From IMG/VR virus record IMGVR_UViG_3300031521_000012, positions 1 to 64,000 of that record: a stretch of 64,000 nucleotides of DNA; one strand, given 5' to 3'. The notes under the pieces are model-generated. The model saw nothing but the letters and a program-made list of their open reading frames with translations, had not been told where the DNA came from and did no database searches. A program made the translations under genes and the position numbers. Shown here one piece after another: positions 14,878 through 21,729 of this stretch (its first letter is position 1; the number at the start of each line of letters is the position of its first letter). The stretch comes from a virus.

Positions 14878-14960
14878 TACAGCGGAGTTACACTAGGGGT
14901 ATCGGTAATCCACTCCTGCAATAGAGTGTAAGTTTAGAATGATTCTAAATTAGCAATATT
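14878..14960 (+). ncRNA. Small RNA-like element, copy 2
   Basis: Closely matches copy 1 through AGAGTGTAAGTTTA. In this copy TTACACT pairs with AGTGTAA, and inside it AGGGGT can pair with ACTCCT. It runs into a perfect palindrome, TTTAGAATGATTCTAAA (14933-14949), whose relative stands at 3291. Confidence 0.62.
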
Positions 14961-15068
14961 TGTAACATGTTTACAAAATAGTGATCACATATTACTATTA
15001 ATGACTATCTTTGCAAAGATAATGGGTAATAAAACTACTTAAAATATTATCAATTAATTGTGATAATC

Positions 15069-15099
15069 TGTAACCTTTTGCCTTGTCAAACGTATTATA
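15069..15099 (+). promoter_or_regulatory. ECF-type promoter
   Basis: TGTAAC 15069-15074, 16-base spacer, CGTATTATA from 15091. Confidence 0.82.
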
Positions 15100-15120
15100 G
15101 ATATAACCAAAACTTTTATT

Positions 15121-15918
15121 ATGAACTTCACAACAATTGGAAAAGCCACAAAGGAAACAAAGTTATCTTATTTAGGTGGAATTAATATTTCGGCAAAGAT
15201 AATTAAGAACATGAAAGTTAGTGATAACTATACATATCTTATCTACCTTGCACCTGCTAATCAAAGTGGTTACAACGTTTGCAGTCATTCTACTCCTGAA
15301 TGTCGTTTAGGTTGCTTGTCAACAAGTGGTCGGGCTGGTATGGATATTACTTGCGGTGCAAATATTATCAAAAATGCTCGAATAGCCAAAACAAAATTGT
15401 TTTTTGAACAACCTACTTTCTTTATGGATTGGTTAATTGCTGACTTAATTAAGTTTGAAAAGAAAGCTATCAAAGATGGTTTTGCATTTTCAGTAAGACT
15501 TAATGGAACTTCGGATATTGATTGGGCAAATGTTTTGCACAATGGTAAGAATATCTTTGATACTTTTCCACACGTGACTTTTTATGATTATAGTAAACGA
15601 TTTGAAAAGTTTATTGATACTCCAAAAAATTATCACTTAACATACTCCTATACTGGTCGTAATTGGGACAATGCAAATGTACTACTTCAACAAGGTAAGA
15701 ATGTAGCAGTTGTATTTAATGTAGGTAAAAAAGAAGAGTTACCTGCAACGTTTAGAGGTTATGAAGTTATAAACGGTGATTTAACCGACTACCGGGTTAC
15801 AGACGGTTCAGGTGTTATTGTTGGTTTACGTTTCAAACATATTCAAAATAAAGAGGTTGAAAAAAGAATAATTAACAGTTGTTTTGTAGTTCAGCCTAAT
15901 GATATTGATTGTAAATAA
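15121..15918 (+). CDS. Gene-product-88-like phage protein
   Basis: This 265-residue protein resembles the phage GP88 family. The conserved part is near residues 55-75: NVCSHSTPECRLGCLSTSGRAG, with three closely spaced cysteines, followed by ANIIKNARIAKTKLFF and then FSVRLNGTSDIDWAN. The cysteines could hold a metal or cluster. The family role is unknown. Single gene with its own promoter and terminator. Confidence 0.8.
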   Translation: MNFTTIGKATKETKLSYLGGINISAKIIKNMKVSDNYTYLIYLAPANQSGYNVCSHSTPECRLGCLSTSGRAGMDITCGANIIKNARIAKTKLFFEQPTFFMDWLIADLIKFEKKAIKDGFAFSVRLNGTSDIDWANVLHNGKNIFDTFPHVTFYDYSKRFEKFIDTPKNYHLTYSYTGRNWDNANVLLQQGKNVAVVFNVGKKEELPATFRGYEVINGDLTDYRVTDGSGVIVGLRFKHIQNKEVEKRIINSCFVVQPNDIDCK

Positions 15919-15931
15919 TTCTTTGCTCAAA

Positions 15932-15973
15932 TTAGAATTGACTAGTATTTATCTTAGTATTAGTCAATTCTAA
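15932..15973 (+). terminator. Long hairpin after the GP88-like gene
   Basis: Perfect 13-bp arms, TTAGAATTGACTA (15932-15944) and TAGTCAATTCTAA (15961-15973). There is no T-run on either strand, so this may be an RNA-stability or boundary element rather than an intrinsic terminator. Confidence 0.6.
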
Positions 15974-15986
15974 TTAAAATAATATT

Positions 15987-16547
15987 ATGAATGAAATTTG
16001 GAAACCAATTGAAGATTACCTAGGCTACTATGAAGTATCTAATTATGGTAATGTACGTAGCTTAAAGAGAAAATTTGCTAATGGTCGAATATTAAAACCT
16101 GCAACAAACAAATATGGATATTTACAAGTAGGTTTATGTTTTGAAAGTAAACTGAGTAGCTATACGGTTCATTCCTTAGTTGCAAAAGCATTTATACCTA
16201 ATCCAGAAAATAGACCTACTGTTAATCACAAAGATGGAATTAAATCAAATTGTCACTACTTAAATCTTGAATGGGCTACTAAATCTGAACAAGCAATACA
16301 TTCATTAAGAACAGGCTTGAGAGTAATGCCTGAAAATTGGAAAGGTAAATTTGGTTCTAAGCATGGAGCAAGTAAATATGTTATTAAGCTATCAATGTAC
16401 GATGAATATATTTGTGAATATGGCTCAATGATTGAAGCTGCAAATATCAATAATATTGATGCTGGTCAAATAACAAATGTATGTAAAGGAAATAAAAAAA
16501 CAGCAGGTGGATTTAAATGGAAATATAAAGCAATTGTTGTAACATAA
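15987..16547 (+). CDS. NUMOD4/HNH homing endonuclease
   Basis: This 186-residue protein has an N-terminal NUMOD4 motif (EIWKPIEDYLGYYEVSNYGNVRSLKR, residues 3-28). An HNH core lies near residues 63-90 (VHSLVAKAFIPNP, VNHKDGIKSNCHYLNLEWAT). A C-terminal DNA-binding repeat (GSMIEAANINNIDAGQITNVCKG) follows. Free-standing homing endonucleases of this type cut and copy themselves between phage genomes. It lacks its own ECF-type promoter and sits behind a hairpin, consistent with insertion between two units; its 3' end holds the -35 of the next promoter. Confidence 0.9.
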   Translation: MNEIWKPIEDYLGYYEVSNYGNVRSLKRKFANGRILKPATNKYGYLQVGLCFESKLSSYTVHSLVAKAFIPNPENRPTVNHKDGIKSNCHYLNLEWATKSEQAIHSLRTGLRVMPENWKGKFGSKHGASKYVIKLSMYDEYICEYGSMIEAANINNIDAGQITNVCKGNKKTAGGFKWKYKAIVVT

Positions 16548-16569
16548 TACCACCAATGTACGTATAATA
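16538..16569 (+). promoter_or_regulatory. ECF-type promoter overlapping the end of the HNH gene
   Basis: TGTAAC 16538-16543, 17-base spacer, CGTATAATA from 16561. The -35 lies in the last codons of the endonuclease gene. Confidence 0.72.
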
Positions 16570-16631
16570 GTTATATGCAATTAAGCAATGTACAACTTTT
16601 AATTAAAAACAATCATTAAAACATAACCACA

Positions 16632-16871
16632 ATGGATATTCAAATTAATTACAGCGGTTGGTTAATAATACCAGAAGAAGATTTAAAAATTATGAAGATC
16701 AATGAGAAGCATGAATTTGTTGACGTTGATACTACTGATATGACAACAATCGAAATTGTTGGTATGTTAAATGATGGCAAAGCAATGCTTAAATCATTCA
16801 ATGACACATTGATGAATTCAAGTGATTATAATAATGATACAATCACATTTGATGTTGAAGAGCCATTTTAA
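16632..16871 (+). CDS. Unknown 79-residue protein
   Basis: Acidic and beta-rich (VDVDTTDMTTIEIVGML). Not recognised. Preceded by TTTTAATTAAAAA and a 40-base leader. Confidence 0.72.
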   Translation: MDIQINYSGWLIIPEEDLKIMKINEKHEFVDVDTTDMTTIEIVGMLNDGKAMLKSFNDTLMNSSDYNNDTITFDVEEPF

Positions 16872-16873
16872 TC

Positions 16874-16905
16874 TGTAACTTATTACCCTACTTATACGTA
16901 TTATA
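16874..16905 (+). promoter_or_regulatory. ECF-type promoter
   Basis: TGTAAC 16874-16879, two bases past the previous stop; 17-base spacer; CGTATTATA from 16897. Confidence 0.8.
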
Positions 16906-16958
16906 TGTATAAGCAATGTACAACTAATCAATTAACCACAATACTAATACTAAACACA

Positions 16959-17402
16959 ATGGGAAACGTTAAAGCAAATCTCCGTCAACAATACATTGAT
17001 AACATAATGTCAACAAAATTCAAAGATGATGATGGCTATGTCGATGATAACCTAACATACTTACAATCATTAACACTTGATGAATTGGAGCTATTGTCGA
17101 ATGAATGTGATAGCTATGAAGATAATGAAGATGATGATGAAGCAACACATGTTGTTGTGCCTGAATTCATTCGAGAAATTGATTTTAAGCTATTGAGAGA
17201 GCAGAAAGCATTGTTGCTTAAGATAATTAATATTTGTCAAGGTGCAAATGATTTAACCAGTTCTGAAATTGCTACACTGGTTAAGGCAGAAGAGCTTGAT
17301 GGCATTGTACACTTGCTTGATGCTTTACAAGACTATTGTACGGATGAACTTGGCATTGATGAAATTGAAGTGTTTGGTGATCTTAACGATGAAGGAGAAT
17401 AA
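16959..17402 (+). CDS. Unknown 147-residue acidic protein
   Basis: The frame is open from 16905, which would overlap the promoter; ATG 16959 is better placed. Acidic helical protein with a highly acidic segment near residues 50-62 (SYEDNEDDDEATH). No family recognised. Confidence 0.77.
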   Translation: MGNVKANLRQQYIDNIMSTKFKDDDGYVDDNLTYLQSLTLDELELLSNECDSYEDNEDDDEATHVVVPEFIREIDFKLLREQKALLLKIINICQGANDLTSSEIATLVKAEELDGIVHLLDALQDYCTDELGIDEIEVFGDLNDEGE

Positions 17403-17405
17403 GTG

Positions 17406-17696
17406 ATGAAAATAATTAAAGAAGTAATTATCGTAGCATTTTGTATGTATCACTACAATACTGGCAGTGCTAATAATGGTATACGTGATGTAGAAATTCA
17501 AATGCCTATTGAAAAAATGGATAAGGCATTACAAACTAAAAGAATTATTGATCGTGCATATGAAGCAACTCAAAAAGAGCAATATGATTCATACGCTTAT
17601 TATATTGGCAATCAAATGCTAGAAGCTAGAATGCTTCAAGGCTATATTTCATCCGAAGCAAGTGTTTATGTGGTTACTACTAAGAAAGTAATATAG
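17406..17696 (+). CDS. Unknown 96-residue protein
   Basis: ATG 17406 follows the previous stop by three bases (a GTG at 17403 is also possible). Hydrophobic N-terminus, then helical charged sequence (MDKALQTKRIIDRAYEATQK). Not recognised; probably co-transcribed with the acidic protein upstream. Confidence 0.73.
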   Translation: MKIIKEVIIVAFCMYHYNTGSANNGIRDVEIQMPIEKMDKALQTKRIIDRAYEATQKEQYDSYAYYIGNQMLEARMLQGYISSEASVYVVTTKKVI

Positions 17697-17719
17697 TCAT
17701 TGTACAACTACCATTAATC

Positions 17720-17761
17720 AATCCTCCGTATTTATGTCATATATAAGTACGGAGGATTTTT
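17720..17761 (+). terminator. Terminator-like hairpin ending 4 bases before a start codon
   Basis: Perfect arms AATCCTCCGTA (17720-17730) and TACGGAGGATT (17748-17758) with a T-run to 17761. The GNAT-like gene starts at 17765. Placed like this, the hairpin could end the upstream unit or attenuate the downstream gene. Confidence 0.8.
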
Positions 17762-17764
17762 GCT

Positions 17765-18121
17765 ATGGAACTAAACCAGAATGTACTCGATGAATACGTT
17801 TCTTATTTAAAAAAGAAATATACCAACAAAATATTGGAACTTAGATTAGACCATTGTACGGATGAATATGGAGAATATATTTATCTTAAATGTATTATCA
17901 TTAAACTATCTCAACAATCTAAGGGATATGGCTCAGCCATAATGTATGACTTAGTTAAGCTTGCTGATGACTGCAATGTACGCATAGTATTAGTAGTAAC
18001 TAATATGTTCGGCTCAGACTTGACACGCTTATATGGCTTCTATCGCAAGCATGGGTTTATTGGTAAAGATAATAGCGATGTTATGTTTTACATTCCAGTA
18101 ACGGTAATAGCATATAAATAA
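17765..18121 (+). CDS. GNAT-fold N-acetyltransferase-like protein
   Basis: This 118-residue protein contains the acetyl-CoA-binding motif A region: IIIKLSQQSKGYGSAIMYDLVKLADD (about residues 44-69, Q-x-x-G-x-G type), then YGFYRKHGFIGKD near residues 95-107, the usual motif B. It is shorter than typical GNATs (about 150) and may be a minimal version. The substrate is unknown. No clear promoter of its own; the leader is a terminator-like hairpin. Confidence 0.78.
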   Translation: MELNQNVLDEYVSYLKKKYTNKILELRLDHCTDEYGEYIYLKCIIIKLSQQSKGYGSAIMYDLVKLADDCNVRIVLVVTNMFGSDLTRLYGFYRKHGFIGKDNSDVMFYIPVTVIAYK

Positions 18122-18137
18122 AATAAATCACTATTTT

Positions 18138-18168
18138 TGTAACCTTTTGCCTTCTCAAACGTATTATA
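18138..18168 (+). promoter_or_regulatory. ECF-type promoter of the structured RNA
   Basis: TGTAAC 18138-18143, 16-base spacer, CGTATTATA from 18160. Confidence 0.82.
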
Positions 18169-18169
18169 G

Positions 18170-18540
18170 ATATAACACATCAGCTGCTAATTACAGTATG
18201 TGGGAGTACTTGAAGATATGCATCTCCGTACCGTAAAGCGGTTAGAGGGATGCGACTTCAGGGAAGACAACGGATGTAGCTTCAGGGAAGCAAAAATATT
18301 GAAGAAACAAAATCCAACTGTAAGTTGAAAAACGTAATGATGATTCCGACCTACCTTACTAGCTAAGAGTAAACCTGCATGAATCTTATAGTTTCAATGG
18401 TTAACAGCAATGGTTATTCAGGGGCATACCTCATGCCGTAAGAGGACTGAATAGGTGAACAGAGTGCTACGTTTGAGTAGTTGTTTATTCAGCTAATAAC
18501 TTATACGCAGCGAAAGAAGTAGCACACTGTTTATTATAAA
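18170..18540 (+). ncRNA. Large structured non-coding RNA or leader, about 370 nt
   Basis: No frame is open here, yet the sequence is full of helices. GCATC (18220) pairs with GATGC (18249) and encloses CCG/CGG. CTTCAGGGAAG occurs twice as a mini-hairpin (18256, 18280). TATTCAG (18415) pairs with CTGAATA (18447). It encloses a GGCAT/ATGCC hairpin whose loop CCTC (18429) can pair with GAGG (18442), a pseudoknot. ACAGAGTGCTAC (18459) pairs with GTAGCACACTGT (18519) over 11 of 12 bases. It lies directly behind an ECF-type promoter and before the gene at 18561. I do not see RNase P, tmRNA, group I or group II intron cores, and it matches no family I know. Confidence 0.78.
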
Positions 18541-18560
18541 CAATTTTTAATTAAAAAGTT

Positions 18561-18842
18561 ATGGACAAGCCAATTATAATTAACCATCAACAAATTTCTT
18601 ATTGTGAAGCAACAGGACTAATCTATGTTGGGGAAGTCCCATTCACAAAAGAAATGCTTGAAAAATTTCAAAACTTGATTGAATATTCTTGTGAAGGTAA
18701 AAATCAGTTCATGTTTAGAATTCAAGTATTGGATGTTATTAATTATGGATGTGCTTCTATTGATGTAGAAATGCTTGATGCAATTCAACAATACGTTAAA
18801 GAAAATAATTTAACTGTAGCGTCAGATAAAGATTTTAAATAA
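18561..18842 (+). CDS. Unknown 93-residue protein downstream of the structured RNA
   Basis: The start follows TTTTTAATTAAAAAGTT. Small alpha/beta protein (VPFTKEMLEKFQNLIEYS, SIDVEMLDAIQQYVKENN). Its only promoter is that of the structured RNA, so the RNA may be its 5' leader. No family recognised. Confidence 0.73.
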   Translation: MDKPIIINHQQISYCEATGLIYVGEVPFTKEMLEKFQNLIEYSCEGKNQFMFRIQVLDVINYGCASIDVEMLDAIQQYVKENNLTVASDKDFK

Positions 18843-18877
18843 GATTATATTGCCTGCTTTGTGTTTCTTTCCAATAT

Positions 18878-18916
18878 CCCGTTGCTTGTGGTTAGGCAAC
18901 GGGATTCCTTTTTTAA
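18878..18916 (+). terminator. Intrinsic terminator
   Basis: Arms CCCGTTGC (18878-18885) and GCAACGGG (18896-18903), T-run 18909-18915. Confidence 0.82.
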
Positions 18917-18989
18917 TTAAAAACTGATATATCGATCATTATATTGCTATTTGTATTGATATATCAGTTGTTATTTAATTTACAATCTC

Positions 18990-19021
18990 TGTAACATTTA
19001 CCCCTACTTAAACGTATAATA
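18990..19021 (+). promoter_or_regulatory. ECF-type promoter of small RNA element copy 3
   Basis: TGTAAC 18990-18995, 17-base spacer, CGTATAATA from 19013. Confidence 0.8.
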
Positions 19022-19105
19022 CATATACAGCAGAGTTACACTAGGGGTATCAGTAATCCATACCTGCCCGATAGTCAAAGTTTATATTCAGTCTAAATAA
19101 GATAA
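19022..19105 (+). ncRNA. Small RNA-like element, copy 3
   Basis: Matches copies 1 and 2 through TTACACTAGGGGTATC and GTAATCCATACCTGC, then diverges (CCGATAGTCAAAG), so the closing TTACACT/AGTGTAA helix is lost. Like copy 1 it ends in TTTATATTCAGTCTAAATAAG. Confidence 0.58.
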
Positions 19106-19193
19106 TACATAATTACAACTAAAGACGTTTTTAATTAAAAATACTTTAACTTTCGATTATGCAACTATTATTAAATAAAAATCTTTCGAGTTG

Positions 19194-19224
19194 TGTAACA
19201 TTTTGGCTTCTCAAACGTATTATA
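19194..19224 (+). promoter_or_regulatory. ECF-type promoter of the rIIA-like gene
   Basis: TGTAAC 19194-19199, 16-base spacer, CGTATTATA from 19216. Confidence 0.82.
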
Positions 19225-19265
19225 GATATAACATAAAGCTATTAACCATACAAAACTATTGACTT

Positions 19266-21584
19266 ATGAAAATCAACATTACTGAATTATCTGATAAAAA
19301 TATTGTCAGTACAACTAATTCAACTAAAATGCGTTTATCTGAAAATGCAGCATCTATGGTATTTCAGCTATTCACAAAAAATGTTTACTCTAACCCTATT
19401 GGAACTGTTGTACGTGAAATTACTTCAAATTGTTTTGACAGTCATATTGAGGCAAATGTTAATTCACCAGTTATAATTAGAAAAAATGTCGATGATCAAA
19501 CAGGTGAACTATCAATATCATTTATTGACTTTGGAGTTGGTATGTCTCCTGACAGGGTAAATAATATCTATGGGGTGTATTTTGAAAGTACTAAACGCTT
19601 GGATAACAACCAGATAGGGGGATTTGGTATTGGGGCGAAAACCGGGCTAGCATACAAACGTTCTACTGGTCAAGGTGATAGCGAATATGACAATAGCTTC
19701 TATGTTGTTACCATCTTTGATAATGTAAAGTATTACTACTGCATGTACGAAGGTGCTGACAGTCCAATCATTTCATTGCTACATGAAGAACCAACAACTG
19801 AACGTAATGGCACAGAAGTTCGCATACCTGTACTTGCAAGGGATGTGGATAAGTTTACTAAAGAAATGGTAAAACAATTGTACTATTTTGAAAACATAAT
19901 CTTTGAGGGATTTGGCGATACCAACAATAGATATGATAACGGTAATCTTTTATCAAATACATATCAAATTGTTAGAGGTAAAAGTTTCTTATATAGAGGA
20001 AATGATTATAATGAAAATATGCACATATGTTTAGGCAGAGTTGCATATCCAATTGATTATGGTGTATTGGGATTGTACGGTAACGATTATAAACTTCCAA
20101 TTGCTTTAAGATTAGAAGTTGGTGATGTTAACGTAACAGTTTCACGTGAAGCAATTGATTATAGCGAAAGCACAATTAAGATGCTGAAAGCTAAACTCGA
20201 AGATGCTAAGAATGAAATTATTGAGCTATTGAATGTACAATATTCAAATACTTGTTCATTAAGGGATTACTTCGATCTTAAAAATGACTTTGGTAAAGTT
20301 GTGTTTGCTAATGGTGTATCATTGTACGTTGGTAACTTAATCAAACATGATAAAATCAAATTAACAAACTTTGCATACGGTGATTTAAAAATTCCATCTG
20401 AAAGTAGAATGTTCGAGTACTTCTTTAAGTCAAAAACTTATGGTAAAACAAATCGTTGGGATAAAAACTTCTCTGGTGGCTATAATGATTTAGTCAAATG
20501 CAATAATGTACTATATGTTGATGGCGACTTTAATCGTAAACTGATTAAACAAGCATATCTTAAAAGTCTACATGGTAGTTATCATATTGTTACCAAAGAA
20601 AACATTTTTAATGATGTTGAACTTGGAAGTAATCTACGTCAACTCTTTGGCATTCAAACTGCTAGCAGCTTGCAAGACCCACAAGTTCAGATGGTATTAC
20701 AAATGCAGGATGAATACTTTGATATTGTTAAAGAATTGGCAACTGATTATGAATCTGTTGATGTTCCACAAAGTTTTGTTGATGGCAGAAAACGCAATCG
20801 TGCTAAAGCAGATGTTGATATGTTAAAGACTGTTATTCCACTTACCTTAGTTTTTGGTAATAATAGGAATAATAAATTCTCTGTAACATTGGGAGATTTG
20901 TTTAAGAGCAATGTACAAGTGTTCTATGGTACACAGGAAGATGAAGAAGTATTTAGACAGTCATGCAAATTGTTTGAGATATTATTCAATAAAGAACAAA
21001 TTGTTAATTCATACAATGGTAGAAATGAACGTGTGAAGTTCTTTAACTATAACAAACATCCAACTGCAAAAGAAAAGACAAGCGGTTCAGATAAGGGCAT
21101 AATGATTATCCAAATTGCAAAGAATAATGTTAAGTACATGAAATATTGCAAAAATGCTTCTCATGTTAATGACTTCAATTTGAAAATGTTATATCGTAAA
21201 GAAGATTATGTTAAAAAATGTTTTCAAAACAGAGAAGTTGCTGAATGGTATTACAATCTACGTGACTTCTATAAAGACAGTAATTTCGGTGTATTAAGTC
21301 CTGTATGGGCTGCTAAGTTGAAAAGGATAGCTGACTATGCAATTGCAATAAACAAGGCTTATGATCAAGATATGTTCCGTGAAAAGTCATTGCTTGCTAA
21401 GTTCTTTGATCTATCTGATACTAAATCATCATTGGATGAATTAATGATGAAAAAAGAAATCAAAGATGTTGAATTTATGATCGAAGCTAACTTAAATGTG
21501 ACTAAATACCTTCGCTTACCAAATGATATTGATAAAGCTGATCCTGAACATATTGCATTGCTAAAGAAGCTATTGATTTTTTAA
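19266..21584 (+). CDS. rIIA-like: rIIA-like protein with GHKL ATPase domain
   Basis: This 772-residue protein begins with a GHKL (HSP90/histidine-kinase/MutL) ATP-binding domain. The N-box is VVREITSNCFDSH (about residues 47-59), motif DFGVGMSPD is near 93-101, and the G2 box GGFGIGAKTGLAYKRS is near 117-132. A transducer-like segment with VTVSREAIDYSES follows near 290. The rest is a long C-terminal region without recognised domains. T4 rIIA is a membrane-associated protein acting with rIIB in lysis inhibition and rex exclusion; the same pairing occurs here, with the rIIB-like gene next. The name is given by domain and neighbour; functional equivalence is inferred. Confidence 0.88.
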   Translation: MKINITELSDKNIVSTTNSTKMRLSENAASMVFQLFTKNVYSNPIGTVVREITSNCFDSHIEANVNSPVIIRKNVDDQTGELSISFIDFGVGMSPDRVNNIYGVYFESTKRLDNNQIGGFGIGAKTGLAYKRSTGQGDSEYDNSFYVVTIFDNVKYYYCMYEGADSPIISLLHEEPTTERNGTEVRIPVLARDVDKFTKEMVKQLYYFENIIFEGFGDTNNRYDNGNLLSNTYQIVRGKSFLYRGNDYNENMHICLGRVAYPIDYGVLGLYGNDYKLPIALRLEVGDVNVTVSREAIDYSESTIKMLKAKLEDAKNEIIELLNVQYSNTCSLRDYFDLKNDFGKVVFANGVSLYVGNLIKHDKIKLTNFAYGDLKIPSESRMFEYFFKSKTYGKTNRWDKNFSGGYNDLVKCNNVLYVDGDFNRKLIKQAYLKSLHGSYHIVTKENIFNDVELGSNLRQLFGIQTASSLQDPQVQMVLQMQDEYFDIVKELATDYESVDVPQSFVDGRKRNRAKADVDMLKTVIPLTLVFGNNRNNKFSVTLGDLFKSNVQVFYGTQEDEEVFRQSCKLFEILFNKEQIVNSYNGRNERVKFFNYNKHPTAKEKTSGSDKGIMIIQIAKNNVKYMKYCKNASHVNDFNLKMLYRKEDYVKKCFQNREVAEWYYNLRDFYKDSNFGVLSPVWAAKLKRIADYAIAINKAYDQDMFREKSLLAKFFDLSDTKSSLDELMMKKEIKDVEFMIEANLNVTKYLRLPNDIDKADPEHIALLKKLLIF

Positions 21585-21593
21585 ATAAAAACT

Positions 21594-21630
21594 GTTGATG
21601 GTAGAGTAAAAATAATACTTTACCATCAAC
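21594..21630 (+). terminator. Hairpin after the rIIA-like gene
   Basis: GTTGATGGTA (21594-21603) pairs with TACCATCAAC (21621-21630). No strong T-run. Confidence 0.65.
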
Positions 21631-21645
21631 TTAATTCATATTTTT

Positions 21646-21677
21646 TGTAACATTTGCCTATACTTAAACGTATAATA
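21646..21677 (+). promoter_or_regulatory. ECF-type promoter of the rIIB-like gene
   Basis: TGTAAC 21646-21651, 17-base spacer, CGTATAATA from 21669. Confidence 0.8.
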
Positions 21678-21729
21678 GATATAGGGAATACAAACCAACA
21701 ATTATTAATCATTTTTAAATATTATTATT

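Larger units (their letters stand above)
14651..15120. other. 470-bp gap between the membrane peptides and the GP88-like gene
   Basis: No gene is supported. The gap contains two palindromes (TAACATATGTTA, GAAGTAATTACTTC), a terminator (14763), the second small RNA element with its promoter (14842-14960), a TATCTTTG box at 15006 without a clear -33, and the promoter of the next gene (15069). Confidence 0.6.
18843..19265. other. 422-bp gap before the rIIA-like gene
   Basis: No gene. It holds the terminator at 18878, an ACTGATATATC/GATATATCAGT inverted repeat (about 18923-18970), small RNA element copy 3 with its promoter, and the rIIA-like promoter at 19194. Confidence 0.6.

Noticed and set aside
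15006-15013. Host-type promoter from TATCTTTG before the GP88-like gene
   Set aside because: No TTTG at the needed distance, and a clear ECF-type promoter lies closer to the gene.
18170-18540. RNase P RNA, tmRNA, or group I/II intron
   Set aside because: No RNase P P4 consensus, no tRNA-like end with tag frame, no group I P/Q/R/S elements and no group II domain V; no reverse transcriptase or split gene nearby.
18170-18540. Retron msr-msd or IscB guide RNA (HEARO)
   Set aside because: No reverse transcriptase or IscB gene in the window.
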